This document shows positions 34,731 through 43,988 of a stretch of DNA of 47,937 bases, one piece after another (the first letter of the stretch is position 1; every line of letters begins with the position of its first letter). The position numbers and the translations under genes are program-made. A model generated the notes under the pieces. The model saw only the letters and a list, made by a program, of their open reading frames with translations. It was not told the origin of the DNA and searched no databases. The stretch is from contig CALVAT010000006.1 in assembly GCA_944325565.1 (NCBI GenBank), forward strand, positions 1 through 47,937, read 5' to 3'. Source of the stretch: Candidatus Gastranaerophilales bacterium. Lineage in GTDB: Bacteria; Cyanobacteriota; Vampirovibrionia; Gastranaerophilales; Gastranaerophilaceae.

Positions 34731-36515
34731 GTGAACAGAGAAGAATTTTTAAACAAAGCTAATGAATTAATAGGCGAAAAAAATTTTGATGAAGCAAAAA
34801 AACTTATTGAGGCTTATATCGCTGATTCAAAGGATACTTCTATTGAAGTTGAAAAAACGTTGGGGCTTTGTAATATCAATCTGGGAAACAATAAAGAAGC
34901 AAAAACTAATTTTGAAAAAGTCGTTGAACAAAACGACGATGATGCGACTTCTTGGTTTTATCTAGGTATGATTTATGAAGATCTTAATGAACTTGAGAAG
35001 GCACAATCTGCTTATGAAAAAGTTATTGTCTTAAGAGAGGATTATAAAGACGCATATAAAAATCTAGGAGTTTTGCATCTAAAGTTAAAAAACAATGACA
35101 CCTCTCTCGAGTTTGCTCAAAAAGCTCTGGCATTTGATGATGAAGACTATCAGGTGTACTATATTATAGGAACAGCATATACAGCTAAAAAGGAATATGA
35201 AAAGGCTGTTGAGGCATTGCAAAAAGGTATCGCGCTGAAACCGGAACATCCTTTGATGTATAACAATCTTGGTTCTTGTTATCTGGCTTTAAAACAGATA
35301 AAAGAAGCGCAAAAAACTTTTGAAAAAGCAGTAGAACTAGGCCCCAATAATGCAACAAGCTATTATAACCTTGCTACCGCTCTTCAATTACAGCAAAAAC
35401 ACACAGAAGCGCTGGAATTTTTTGAAAAGGCCTATAATTTAGACCCGAAGGAGTTTCATCTTTCTGCTGTTGCAGTAGCTGCGATAAACGCTGATGAATG
35501 GGAAAAGGCAATTTCTTATTATCAAAAACTTATTGTACTCCACCCCGAAAAACAGAATTTTCAATATAATCTTGCCTGTGCTTATCACGCTCTTGGCCGC
35601 TACAATGAGGCTATAAGGCTTCTAGCGCAGCTTGTTACTCTCAATCCCAAGTCTATCTCTATGGGTAAAATGCTTGCGGACTGCTATGAAAAAACAGGAA
35701 ACAACGAGCTTGCCAAAAAGGTTTATACAAATATGATAAGGCTGGGCAAAATACCGCCTGATGTTTATTACAGCTATGCACTTTTGTGTATGAAAACCGG
35801 TGATAAAGATAAGGCTGAAACTATTTTTAAAAAGGTTATTCAGCTTGACCCTAAAAATGCCCCGGCGCACAAAGATTTGGGCGTTGTTTATCTTTCCCAG
35901 AGATTGTTTGATTATGCAAAAGACGAGTTTTTAACAGCATTTGAGTTAGAACCTGAAAATCCTTCAGTTGTATTTGAACTGGCTAATTTTTATCAGGTGA
36001 TGAATGACTATAAATCTGCTGCTCAATATTATGAAAAAGCGTATGAACTGGATAACAATTCAGTGGACATAAGTATTTTTAGAGCTTTGAATTATCTAAA
36101 AATGAATGAGACCGACAAATCTCTTGAACTGTTTTTGGAGGCGATGAAAAAATTCCCTTCGCAGTATCTGATTTTGTTTAACATCGGTTTAATTTATTAT
36201 CAGAAGGGCAATTATGAAGCAGCCAGAGAGTTTTTGTCTGATGCATACAGCCTGTATCAGGATCCTGAAATTATGAATGTCCTTGCATTGACTTTCTTTG
36301 AACTTAAAGAATATGAAAACGCACGCAATCTTGCGCTGAAGCTGGCTGAAAAATTTCCTGATAACATAAATATTATGCTTCTGCTGGCTAAAATATATAT
36401 AGAAATGGCGGATGCTAAAAACTCGGTTGAATATCTGGAAAAAATTCTGAAAATTTTCCCCGAACAACCGGATGCAAAAGAACTTTATGAAAAAATTAAA
36501 GGAGTAAGCAAATAA
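34731..36515 (+). CDS. TPR-repeat protein
   Basis: 594 aa, GTG start with GAGGTGAT upstream. Nearly the whole protein is tandem tetratricopeptide repeats (about 15), for example NNEALTSW-type units with ATSWFYLGMIYEDLNELEKA and APAHKDLGVVYLSQRLFDYA. No signal peptide, membrane segment or catalytic domain. TPRs mediate protein-protein contacts, and this looks like a pure scaffold. The stop codon overlaps the queD start by one base (TAATG), so they are translationally coupled; no functional link is known. Confidence 0.93.
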   Translation: MNREEFLNKANELIGEKNFDEAKKLIEAYIADSKDTSIEVEKTLGLCNINLGNNKEAKTNFEKVVEQNDDDATSWFYLGMIYEDLNELEKAQSAYEKVIVLREDYKDAYKNLGVLHLKLKNNDTSLEFAQKALAFDDEDYQVYYIIGTAYTAKKEYEKAVEALQKGIALKPEHPLMYNNLGSCYLALKQIKEAQKTFEKAVELGPNNATSYYNLATALQLQQKHTEALEFFEKAYNLDPKEFHLSAVAVAAINADEWEKAISYYQKLIVLHPEKQNFQYNLACAYHALGRYNEAIRLLAQLVTLNPKSISMGKMLADCYEKTGNNELAKKVYTNMIRLGKIPPDVYYSYALLCMKTGDKDKAETIFKKVIQLDPKNAPAHKDLGVVYLSQRLFDYAKDEFLTAFELEPENPSVVFELANFYQVMNDYKSAAQYYEKAYELDNNSVDISIFRALNYLKMNETDKSLELFLEAMKKFPSQYLILFNIGLIYYQKGNYEAAREFLSDAYSLYQDPEIMNVLALTFFELKEYENARNLALKLAEKFPDNINIMLLLAKIYIEMADAKNSVEYLEKILKIFPEQPDAKELYEKIKGVSK

Positions 36516-36880
36516 TGTATGAATTAAAGGTAATAAGCTCGTTTTCAGCGGCACACCACCTTTTAAACTACGAAGGTGAATGTGAAAACCAGCACGGGCA
36601 TAACTGGAAGGTAGAGGTTTTTGTTACCGGAGAGAACCTTGATAAATCTAATATTCTTGTGGATTTTAAGGTCTTAAAACGCGAGCTTAAAAAAGTTCTC
36701 GACAGACTAGACCACAAAGATATTAATGAACTTGAAGAGTTTAAAAATATTAGTCCGAGCAGTGAAATACTTGCTAAATTTATTTATGATGAGATGAACA
36801 AGGTGTTTCCTCAGGTGTCAAAAGTAGGAGTCTGGGAGAATGAAAATTCTTGTTCAATGTATTATGAAGACTGGGATTAG
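36515..36880 (+). CDS. queD: 6-carboxy-5,6,7,8-tetrahydropterin synthase QueD
   Basis: 121 aa. Zinc and active-site residues are in place: FSAAHHL (His14/15), then ECENQHGHNW (Cys23, His27, His29). A later LDRLDHKDIN supplies the catalytic Asp/His, and VWENENS the substrate-binding Glu. It makes CPH4 from dihydroneopterin triphosphate, the substrate of QueE (found at 28192). GTP cyclohydrolase and QueC are not in the window. Starts inside the TPR gene's stop codon. Confidence 0.95.
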   Translation: MYELKVISSFSAAHHLLNYEGECENQHGHNWKVEVFVTGENLDKSNILVDFKVLKRELKKVLDRLDHKDINELEEFKNISPSSEILAKFIYDEMNKVFPQVSKVGVWENENSCSMYYEDWD

Positions 36881-36903
36881 TAAAAAATAAAGGCGGATAG
36901 GAT

Positions 36904-37749
36904 ATGAATTTAATACAGGCAATTATTATGGGCTTGATTCAAGGGCTGACAGAGTTTTTACCGGTTTCAAGCTCCGGACACCTCGTTTTAACCTCGAGTT
37001 TGTACAAATTTTTTACGCATAAAGATTTCGTAACCGGCAGCAGCGAAGAGGTTATATTTGATATAGTCTTGCATCTTGGGACTTTGCTTGCTGTATGTTT
37101 GTATTTTAAAGACGATATTATTAAAATTACAAAAGCTTTTTTCAAAGCTTGTATTAAGAGAGATTTCTCTGACCCCGAAGCAAAACTTGCCGGTTTTATA
37201 CTTCTTGGTACAGTATTTACAGTTCTTGTGGCTTATCCATTGAAGATTGTATCGGAAAGTTTAATCAGCCTGCCTTATATAGTCGGGATATTTATTTTCC
37301 TTACCGGCTGGATACTGTTCTTAGGCGAATGGGCTGCTGAAAAGAAAAAAACAAAAACTGATAAGGTTGATTTAAAAACTGCTATTATTATCGGCCTTGC
37401 TCAGGGTATTGCTTCTATCCCCGGAATATCACGTTCCGGCTCGACAATTTCTACCGGCATATTTTTAGGTCTGGACAGAGTTGCTTGCGCCAGATACTCT
37501 TTTCTTTTGAGTCTGCCGATTATTGTCGGGGCATCGATTTTTTATCCGATATTGGAGCTTGATTTAAACCAGATGATGAATTTTAACTGGCTTGCTTTTT
37601 GTGTCGGTTTTGTTATTTCATTTATTTCCGGATATTTTTGTATAAAATATTTTCTGAAATTTCTGGGTAAACACTCGATGAAAATATTTGCATACTACTG
37701 CTGGGCAGCCGGTTTGTTTATGTTTGTGTTTTTTAAATTTTTTGTATAA
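36904..37749 (+). CDS. uppP: Undecaprenyl-diphosphate phosphatase (BacA/UppP)
   Basis: 281 aa, about eight membrane helices. Both BacA signature loops are present: GLTEFLPVSSSGHLV (residues ~15-28, with catalytic Glu) and IPGISRSGSTIS (~170-180, with the Arg). It recycles undecaprenyl diphosphate for peptidoglycan and other envelope polymers, and overexpression gives bacitracin tolerance in other bacteria. Follows queD by 23 bp, with a strong terminator behind. Confidence 0.96.
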   Translation: MNLIQAIIMGLIQGLTEFLPVSSSGHLVLTSSLYKFFTHKDFVTGSSEEVIFDIVLHLGTLLAVCLYFKDDIIKITKAFFKACIKRDFSDPEAKLAGFILLGTVFTVLVAYPLKIVSESLISLPYIVGIFIFLTGWILFLGEWAAEKKKTKTDKVDLKTAIIIGLAQGIASIPGISRSGSTISTGIFLGLDRVACARYSFLLSLPIIVGASIFYPILELDLNQMMNFNWLAFCVGFVISFISGYFCIKYFLKFLGKHSMKIFAYYCWAAGLFMFVFFKFFV

Positions 37750-37752
37750 TTG

Positions 37753-37790
37753 CTTAGATTAACCGGTGCCTGTGCACCGGTTTTATCTAA
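37753..37790 (+). terminator. Intrinsic terminator of uppP
   Basis: TTAGAT-taa-CCGGTGC-CTGT-GCACCGG-TTTT-ATCTAA: a 7-bp GC stem followed by TTTT, extended by an outer pairing. Confidence 0.88.
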
Positions 37791-38370
37791 TCTAGTGTCG
37801 CAGTTGCCGCCGGCTGAGCGCAGCCAGCACCTGTTCCCTTTTTGCCTTCTTTTGCCTTCTTTTTCCACTCTGCCGAATAAAAGCTGACTAAATGTCAGGC
37901 TTTATTTTTATGAGAGGCTTTGATTTTGTGAAAGTTGTGAAAATTGAAAAAATGGGGGCTTCACTATGTGAACAATGTGTCACTCAAAAAATTATTTATA
38001 TATAAAAAAAAGCTATGAATTGTGTTTTGCACTTTTGGTTCATAGCTATTAGATTAGGGATATGCGTATCGTCGTCTTTATTTAAGGAGTATAGTGTTAT
38101 TTTACATATACTTTGGCTATATAAAATCATTCATTGTTATGAATAATTTTTTAATGCTCCTACATTTATCCGACATGTTCATGACTTTTTTATAAAAATC
38201 ATTAAGGTAAAGTAGTACCTTTGAGTTACTAGAAAGTAAAAGAAGGTGCGGCTTTGGTGCAGGGCATGTAAAAAGTACGCCAAAAGTATGATATTTATAC
38301 CAAAAGTTTAATTTATCATGCTCCTGTTCCGATAACGTAAACAGGGCAAACTTAACAAGGGTGTTAAAAT
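37791..38370. other. 580-bp non-coding region with orphan signals
   Basis: Contains a GC-rich hairpin island (37797-37835, GGCTG-AGCG-CAGCC), a two-copy TTTTGCCTTC repeat (37837-37861), a run of TTGTGAA motifs (37926, 37935) ending in the palindrome TTCACTATGTGAA (37960-37972), a minus-strand terminator (38003-38047), and two CCAAAAGT copies 20 bp apart (near 38281 and 38301). No convincing gene on either strand. Probably regulatory DNA for the gene at 38371, and possibly a small RNA on the minus strand. Confidence 0.55.
38003..38047 (-). terminator. Minus-strand intrinsic terminator without a matching gene
   Basis: On the minus strand, AGCTATGAA and TTCATAGCT (9 bp perfect) enclose a smaller GTG/CAC stem and are followed by eight T. 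No credible minus-strand coding sequence lies upstream, which suggests an antisense or small RNA. Confidence 0.75.
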
Positions 38371-39858
38371 TTGTATAACAGTATTTATCCGGTACAAATA
38401 AAACCATATGTGCCGCCGCAGACCAAAAAACAGGTTGACGGCAACGAGCAGGACGAGTCCTCACAGTCTGACCTTTATAAAAGCAGACGTTCGGGAACCG
38501 ACCCTTATGGTGCTACGGATCCTAACGGGAGAAGTTCTTATCCCCGCCATGAATACCCGAACGGTCAAAAATCAACAATTGATTATTCTAAGTCTAAAGT
38601 CAACATTGCCCAGATTATAACTGATTTTAAAAGTACAACAAACGCAATAGGTGCTCCTCCTAATATTGTTCAGGAGGTAGATCAGTATCTTGCGCTTGCG
38701 GAAACACAGTCTTTAAAAAACGAGCCCGACAAAAAACTTATACAGTCTAATTTAAAAAATGCCTCAAATGTGCTCGACAAATTCATCTCCCAGACTTTGA
38801 ACAAAAAATCAAAGGTTGTGGAAAACTGGATAGATGCACTTTTCTTGCAGCAGGTGGATTACAAATCAGACCCGACAACGGTTAATGAGGATTTTCTCGT
38901 AAAACTTCCTGATAAAGAAACAGGCGATATGAAGCCTATTTCTCAAAACCTTGCGGCCGCACCTGCAGAAGAAACTCAAACACAGGAAATCCCTCAGGAG
39001 CCTGAAGCTGCAGAAATTCAACAGATAACAGAAGCACAAACTGCACAAGCTCCGCAGCAGACTGCCGATGTTCAGAAAAATAATCATAATGTTTATATTC
39101 CTCAGGACGCTCAGGTTAGAAAAGCCTTTATACAGGGGAAAAAATATGCCTCTATAAATCAGACTGATAAGGCAATAGAAGCTTTTAACACAGCTTTGAC
39201 TCAGGCTCAATATACAGGCGATACTAATGCTGAAGGCATGGCCTGCTTTGAGTTAGGAAAAATTTACGATAATCAAGACAACCTTGATAAGGCTTTGAGT
39301 TTTTATAATCAGGCACACAGAGCCACCAATGATAACAATCTTAAAGTTCAGGCGCTGTATGCAATGGCCGAAATTTATAATGATGTAGTTTATTTTGAAC
39401 CGGCGATGGATCATTATTTTGCTGCTATTTCTTATGCCGGCGAAGCCGAAAATCTTAATGCCCAGACAAGAGCGCTCTCTGATATAGCCGATATGTATGC
39501 AGAAAGATATGACACCGCCCAAACTTATAAGTACTACGGTATTGCTAAAAATATTGCCCTTGAAACTAACAATACAAAAACCATGGGCGCCATCTGGTCA
39601 CGCAGCGGCGATTCTATGAGTATATTGAACGAAAATGTTAACGCCCTTCAGGATTACAAATCCTCCGCCCGCTTTTATGAACAGGCTGATTCTCCTGTTA
39701 AAATGGCAAAAAATTACGAAAAAGCTTCTTCTGTTATGCTGAAGCTCGGCAACAGAAAAAAAGCTCAATCTCTGCTTGAAAAAGCACACACCCTTGCATT
39801 AAGAGCGTCTGATGACGAATATGCCCAAAAACTCCAAAAACAATTGAATGTATTTTAA
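38371..39858 (+). CDS. TPR protein with Pro/Gln-rich N-terminal region
   Basis: 495 aa, TTG start with AAGGGTG upstream. Residues 1-65 are polar and Pro/Ser/Gly-rich (VQIKPYVPPQTKKQ ...). Residues 75-150 are helical. Residues 195-245 are a Glu/Gln/Ala/Pro linker. From ~250 onward come TPR units (AIEAFNTALTQAQYTG; MACFELGKIYDNQDNLDKAL; repeated to the end). The TPR pattern with ~40-residue spacing resembles Rap/SNAP-like TPRs. No signal peptide. Role: protein interaction; the partner is unknown. Confidence 0.88.
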   Translation: MYNSIYPVQIKPYVPPQTKKQVDGNEQDESSQSDLYKSRRSGTDPYGATDPNGRSSYPRHEYPNGQKSTIDYSKSKVNIAQIITDFKSTTNAIGAPPNIVQEVDQYLALAETQSLKNEPDKKLIQSNLKNASNVLDKFISQTLNKKSKVVENWIDALFLQQVDYKSDPTTVNEDFLVKLPDKETGDMKPISQNLAAAPAEETQTQEIPQEPEAAEIQQITEAQTAQAPQQTADVQKNNHNVYIPQDAQVRKAFIQGKKYASINQTDKAIEAFNTALTQAQYTGDTNAEGMACFELGKIYDNQDNLDKALSFYNQAHRATNDNNLKVQALYAMAEIYNDVVYFEPAMDHYFAAISYAGEAENLNAQTRALSDIADMYAERYDTAQTYKYYGIAKNIALETNNTKTMGAIWSRSGDSMSILNENVNALQDYKSSARFYEQADSPVKMAKNYEKASSVMLKLGNRKKAQSLLEKAHTLALRASDDEYAQKLQKQLNVF

Positions 39859-39934
39859 CAATGTTTCATCTATAATTAAACTTGTAATTTATACGTAGTC
39901 AGCAGCCCCTGACACAATCAGCAAGGATAAGGTT

Positions 39935-40708
39935 ATGGACGAAAAACAATTTAAAAACGAACTTGATGAAGCAATGAAACTCTTTCAAAAAAGAGATTTT
40001 GAAGCTGCATTGAACAAATTTAATACACTGCTTGAGGCGGATAATAAAAATGCCCACCTGTACAATAACATCGGTCTTTGCTATGCAAATCTGGGGCAAA
40101 ACGTACAGGCCGAAGAATATTATAAAAAAGCGCTTTTTCTCGATGACAAACTTGTTGAGACATACATAAATATTGCTGATATCTATTACAAAGAAAACCG
40201 TCTGTGGGATGCAATTGAAATTTTGCAGGAGGCAACTGCGCGCATTCCTGATAACGTTGCTTTGCTGCATTATCTCGGACGTATTTATATAGAAGACAAA
40301 CGCTATGATGATGCAATAGATGTGCTGGATACGGTTCTTGAGCTTGCACCTAAAAACTTTGATGCAAACTGGGATTTGGGGATGGTATATTTTGAACTAG
40401 GGGATTATAACAGTGCAATTGCAAATTTTGAAGAGGTTTTAAAGTATATTGAAGATAACGAGCTTATCTATTATCAGACCGCACTTGCTTATGAAGCTAA
40501 TGACGAAGTTGACAAAGCTGTTTCAAACCTTTTAAAAAGTATTTCCGTAAACGAGAAATTTCCGCTCGGTTACAAAAGGCTCGGCATGCTGTTTATGGCA
40601 CGCGGTGAGAACGAGGACGCCAAAGAGTACTTTAATGAGTATCTGGGATTCGATATTCCTTTAGAAGAAAAAGAAAAAATCCAGAAGATAATAGACAGGC
40701 TGGGATAA
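39935..40708 (+). CDS. TPR-repeat protein
   Basis: 257 aa with AAGGATAAGG ahead of the ATG. Six or so TPRs cover the protein: FEAALNKFNTLLEADNKN, AHLYNNIGLCYANLGQN, YNSAIANFEEVLKY and others. No signal peptide or extra domain. It sits 45 bp before the calpain-like gene on the same strand and may be cotranscribed with it. Confidence 0.92.
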   Translation: MDEKQFKNELDEAMKLFQKRDFEAALNKFNTLLEADNKNAHLYNNIGLCYANLGQNVQAEEYYKKALFLDDKLVETYINIADIYYKENRLWDAIEILQEATARIPDNVALLHYLGRIYIEDKRYDDAIDVLDTVLELAPKNFDANWDLGMVYFELGDYNSAIANFEEVLKYIEDNELIYYQTALAYEANDEVDKAVSNLLKSISVNEKFPLGYKRLGMLFMARGENEDAKEYFNEYLGFDIPLEEKEKIQKIIDRLG

Positions 40709-40752
40709 GTTTATAAAAGCAAATTTTGTTCTTTACATGTTTTGTCGGGATT

Positions 40753-41481
40753 ATGAAACCTATCTCAGCAGAAGAAATACAAAATCTTAGATATGCAATA
40801 CAATATTTTCAGGACTGCTATCTTGTGTCGGCGGTTGGAGCGCTTACAAGAAGCCCGAACGGCAGAAAAATTCTGGCGGAAAATATTTCGCACACAAATA
40901 ACGGTTTTCGTGTGAGGTTTAATAATATAAACGGGAATGTTCATGATTTTTTTGTTGCCCGAAAGGAAGCCGACGATCTTGTATATATGGACAAATATAT
41001 GAATCCTATACAAATAGAACAACCGCATAATCCTGTTATTAAAGCGATAGAAGCTGCAATGAACAAGCTTCTGGACAAATATCCTTTTAAAAAACCGCTT
41101 ATATGCAGAATCCCCGATTGTAATGAAAAGTTTGAATTCAACAAACCGTCTAATTTTTTTGAAATGTTTACCGGCAAAAAAGCTATAACGTTAAATGAGG
41201 GCGGGCTGAGATTGAGTCTTAAATCTAAAGAAAAATCCGGAAGAGATATTTTTGATAAAATCAGTAAAAATCCGGAGAATAGTTTTGTCGCAGGAACATC
41301 AATCGGCTTTCACAAGGGACTGGGCAGTTATCATTGCTACAGCGTAAAAAATATAGATAAAGACAGCAATAAAATAGAATTGTTTGACCACAGGCTTTTG
41401 AAAACAGTTACTCTTACTTATGAAGAAGCAATAAAAAAGTTAAAATTTATTGTGGGATATTTTGATAAGGATTTAATGTAA
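40753..41481 (+). CDS. Calpain-like cysteine protease domain protein
   Basis: 242 aa from the ATG at 40753; a TTG start 27 bp earlier is possible. Calpain (C2) features: nucleophile segment YFQDCYLVSAVGAL with Cys22 (compare GDCWLLAAL), and His194 in GLGSYHCYSVKNID (compare GHAYSV). A following strand, KIELFDHRLL, stands where calpains have the RNPWG Asn. The spacing Cys to His (~170 residues) fits the family. No signal peptide. The third catalytic residue is uncertain (Asp212/His213), so it may be a divergent active enzyme or a pseudo-protease. The ribosome binding site is weak. Confidence 0.75.
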   Translation: MKPISAEEIQNLRYAIQYFQDCYLVSAVGALTRSPNGRKILAENISHTNNGFRVRFNNINGNVHDFFVARKEADDLVYMDKYMNPIQIEQPHNPVIKAIEAAMNKLLDKYPFKKPLICRIPDCNEKFEFNKPSNFFEMFTGKKAITLNEGGLRLSLKSKEKSGRDIFDKISKNPENSFVAGTSIGFHKGLGSYHCYSVKNIDKDSNKIELFDHRLLKTVTLTYEEAIKKLKFIVGYFDKDLM

Positions 41482-41550
41482 TTTTTAACAATTTAAATGC
41501 TTTGTTCTGCTCTAAATCTGTATATAACAAAATTATGTTAAAATTACACT

Positions 41551-43434
41551 ATGAGCATTCAAAAATCAAATCTGCCTGCAGAGGTAAAGCAAACTTTATC
41601 TATAATCCCTGAGTTAAGCGGTTCTTATCAGTATTTTGATAAAAACGGCGAAATTATTTACGTTGGCAAAGCTAAAAATCTGAAAAAAAGAGTCTACAGC
41701 TATTTTAACAAGCACCATGATTCCCCAAAACTCAGGGTAATGGTACCTCAGATTGAAAAAATACAATTTATTGTAACAGACAGCGAGGTTGAGGCTCTTA
41801 TTCTGGAATCTCATCTTATTAAAAAACACAAGCCAAAATATAATGTTTTATTAAAAGACGATAAAAAATTTCCGTATTTTGTTATTACAGATGAGGAATA
41901 CCCGCGAATTATCGTGGCCAGAAAAGCAAACAAAAATAAAATTAAGGGCAAATATTTCGGTCCGTATACTGACTCTAGAGCAATGTATGCTACCTTGGAC
42001 TTGATAAAGAAATTATTTCCTCTAAAACAGTGCAAAAATCCTAAATTTAAAGACCGCCCGTGTCTGTATTACCATATAGGACGCTGTATGGCTCCCTGCC
42101 AGAGGCTGATTACGCCGGAAGAGTACAAAAAAATTCTAAAAAATGTTGAACTGTTTTTGACAGGTAAACAGAAAGAACTCGTTGACGCATTAAAAAAAGA
42201 GATGGAAAAATATGCGGCAACAGAGGACTTTGAAAAAGCCGCCAGATATCGCGACAGCTGGATGGATGTTCAAAAAACAATGGAACACCAGAAGGTCGTG
42301 TTTGAAAACACAAATATTAATCAGGATATTATTGCAATATACAACGAGGGAAATCTCTTTGTTGTATCACTGCTTCAAATTCGTCAGGGCAGGCTCACGG
42401 ACAAAAAGGATTTTCAATTTTCTAATACAGAAACTATGGAAGCAACGGAAGGAGAAAACAGCCTTTCCGGTGAAAACGAGGTTCTCGCTACTTTCTTAAA
42501 AGAGTATTACACAATGACACCGGAATTTGATATTCCTAATACGGTCGTTGTTCCTCGTGTTCTTGAAAAAGACGATATTGAACTCTATACAAAATGGCTG
42601 GAATCTGTTGCGTCTAAAAAAGTAAAAATAACCGATTCCCCAACAAAAAGAAACATCGAACTTTTGAATCTGGCGCAAAAGAACGCAAAATTTTATTTTG
42701 AAAAAGTTAAACTCCAGAAACTTACAGAAATTCAAAGAGATTACAACGAAGTCGGAAGCTATATTCAAGAAAAACTGGGGCTGTCAAAATTTCCCTATGT
42801 TGTGGAATGCTTTGATATTTCACATATTCAGGGGACAAACACTGTTGCGTCCATGGTTACGTTTGAAAACGGACTTCCTAAAAAATCCCGATACCGAAAA
42901 TTTAAGGTTAAATCAACGGAATCCAAACCCGACGACTTTAAATCTCTGCAGGAAGTTGTTGAGCGAAGATACTTCGGAAAACTTACGGAAACCCTGCCTA
43001 TGCCCGATTTAATAATAATAGACGGCGGCAAAGGACAGCTTTCTTCTGTTATGGAAATTTTTGATGCGCACAACTTCCATCCCGATGTTGTTTCACTGGC
43101 TAAAAGGCTGGAAGAAGTTTTCAAACCTCATGAGTCTAATCCGGTAATTTTTCCTATAAATTCTCCGGCGCTTTATTTCTTCCAGAGAATAAGAGATGAG
43201 GCCCACCGTTTTGCCATAACTTTCCACAGACAGTTAAGAGGCAAGAAAGCGACTGAATCCGTGCTTGATGAAATAAAAGGTCTGTCTAAGGAAAACAAAG
43301 AAATACTTATGCGCGAATTTAAAGATGTCAAAAAGATTTCTCAGGCAAGTTATGAACAGCTTAAAGAAAAAATCCACACCCGTGCGGCAAAGGCTGTGTA
43401 TAACTTTTTCAATCCGAATGTGCAGATTGTTTAA
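41551..43434 (+). CDS. uvrC: Excinuclease ABC subunit C
   Basis: 627 aa, full length. The N-terminal GIY-YIG nuclease has GSYQYFDKNGEIIYVGKAKN (residues 24-43). A Cys-containing CLYYHIGRCMAPC segment follows, then a UVR motif (EDFEKAARYRD, ~230). The RNase-H-like half has VVECFDISHIQGTN and LIIIDGGKGQLSS. A C-terminal helix-hairpin-helix ends the protein (~575-627). It makes both incisions around DNA lesions with UvrA/UvrB, neither of which is nearby. Confidence 0.98.
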   Translation: MSIQKSNLPAEVKQTLSIIPELSGSYQYFDKNGEIIYVGKAKNLKKRVYSYFNKHHDSPKLRVMVPQIEKIQFIVTDSEVEALILESHLIKKHKPKYNVLLKDDKKFPYFVITDEEYPRIIVARKANKNKIKGKYFGPYTDSRAMYATLDLIKKLFPLKQCKNPKFKDRPCLYYHIGRCMAPCQRLITPEEYKKILKNVELFLTGKQKELVDALKKEMEKYAATEDFEKAARYRDSWMDVQKTMEHQKVVFENTNINQDIIAIYNEGNLFVVSLLQIRQGRLTDKKDFQFSNTETMEATEGENSLSGENEVLATFLKEYYTMTPEFDIPNTVVVPRVLEKDDIELYTKWLESVASKKVKITDSPTKRNIELLNLAQKNAKFYFEKVKLQKLTEIQRDYNEVGSYIQEKLGLSKFPYVVECFDISHIQGTNTVASMVTFENGLPKKSRYRKFKVKSTESKPDDFKSLQEVVERRYFGKLTETLPMPDLIIIDGGKGQLSSVMEIFDAHNFHPDVVSLAKRLEEVFKPHESNPVIFPINSPALYFFQRIRDEAHRFAITFHRQLRGKKATESVLDEIKGLSKENKEILMREFKDVKKISQASYEQLKEKIHTRAAKAVYNFFNPNVQIV

Positions 43435-43439
43435 TAAGG

Positions 43440-43655
43440 TTAGAGCTTTAAAAGCTCTTGAACATCGGTTTCTAAATATTGAGCAAAATCATAAATTTTT
43501 GAACAAGAAAGGTTTAAAATTCCGGATTCTACCTTGGAAATGTAACTCCAGGAAAGATTCGTTTTTTCTGCAAAAGATTCCTGTGTGTATCCTTTTTGTT
43601 TGCGAATCCTTTGTATATTTTTCCCTATCTTTTTTAAAAAGTCTTTCTTGGTCAT
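43440..43655 (-). CDS. Small XRE-family transcriptional regulator
   Basis: 71 aa, a single helix-turn-helix: IGKNIQRIRKQKGYTQESFA then NLSWSYISKVESGILN. No extra domain. Convergent with uvrC, with only 5 bp between the stops. It could be a stand-alone repressor, or the antitoxin of a pair whose partner is missing here. Confidence 0.9.
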   Translation of the reverse strand: MTKKDFLKKIGKNIQRIRKQKGYTQESFAEKTNLSWSYISKVESGILNLSCSKIYDFAQYLETDVQELLKL

Positions 43656-43988
43656 TTATTTAACATAAACAATATTCATATATATTGGTATGCAAAGATA
43701 ATTGAATACTGTGAATTGAATCGAAATCAACATCAAAATGTCTGTATTTTCACCGGCATTTTTTGGCTTTAAAAAGGCTTTTGGGGGCGAAAAGTTTTTC
43801 TTTTAAATTTATAAAAAATATGCTACTATTATCTTAGCTTAATATATAAAAGAATTAATAATTAATATGAATTTATAAATCATTAATTTTATACATAAAT
43901 ATTTGGCTCGAATGCACCGTGAATAAAAAATACTGGCGCATTTGAGTATGTGTATATATAGAATAAGAGGTACAGGACAATCGACACA
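43656..43988. other. 333-bp intergenic region ahead of rny
   Basis: A+T-rich, divergent between the XRE gene and rny. A plausible -10-like stretch ATGCTACTATTAT lies near 43820, which would leave a leader of about 150 nt for rny. I see no coding sequence, tRNA or clear terminator in it. Confidence 0.5.

Noticed and set aside
37797-37845. Possible second cobalamin riboswitch (minus strand begins AAAAAGGGAACAGGTG and has GGCAACTG)
   Set aside because: The AAATCC element and the 3' box are missing, the spacing is wrong, and it would face into the end of uppP with no gene to control.
37837-37861. Two-copy TTTTGCCTTC tandem repeat
   Set aside because: Too short and too few copies to call a CRISPR or iteron array.
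38117-38464. 115-codon minus-strand open frame overlapping the start of the TPR gene
   Set aside because: Odd composition, no ribosome binding site, overlaps a well-supported gene. The terminator downstream is better explained by a non-coding RNA.
34731-40708. Repeated DNA patterns in the TPR genes
   Set aside because: They follow the 34-residue protein repeats and are not independent DNA repeats.
43440-43655. Antitoxin of a toxin-antitoxin pair
   Set aside because: No small partner gene lies on either side; uvrC is convergent and the other side is a 333-bp gap.
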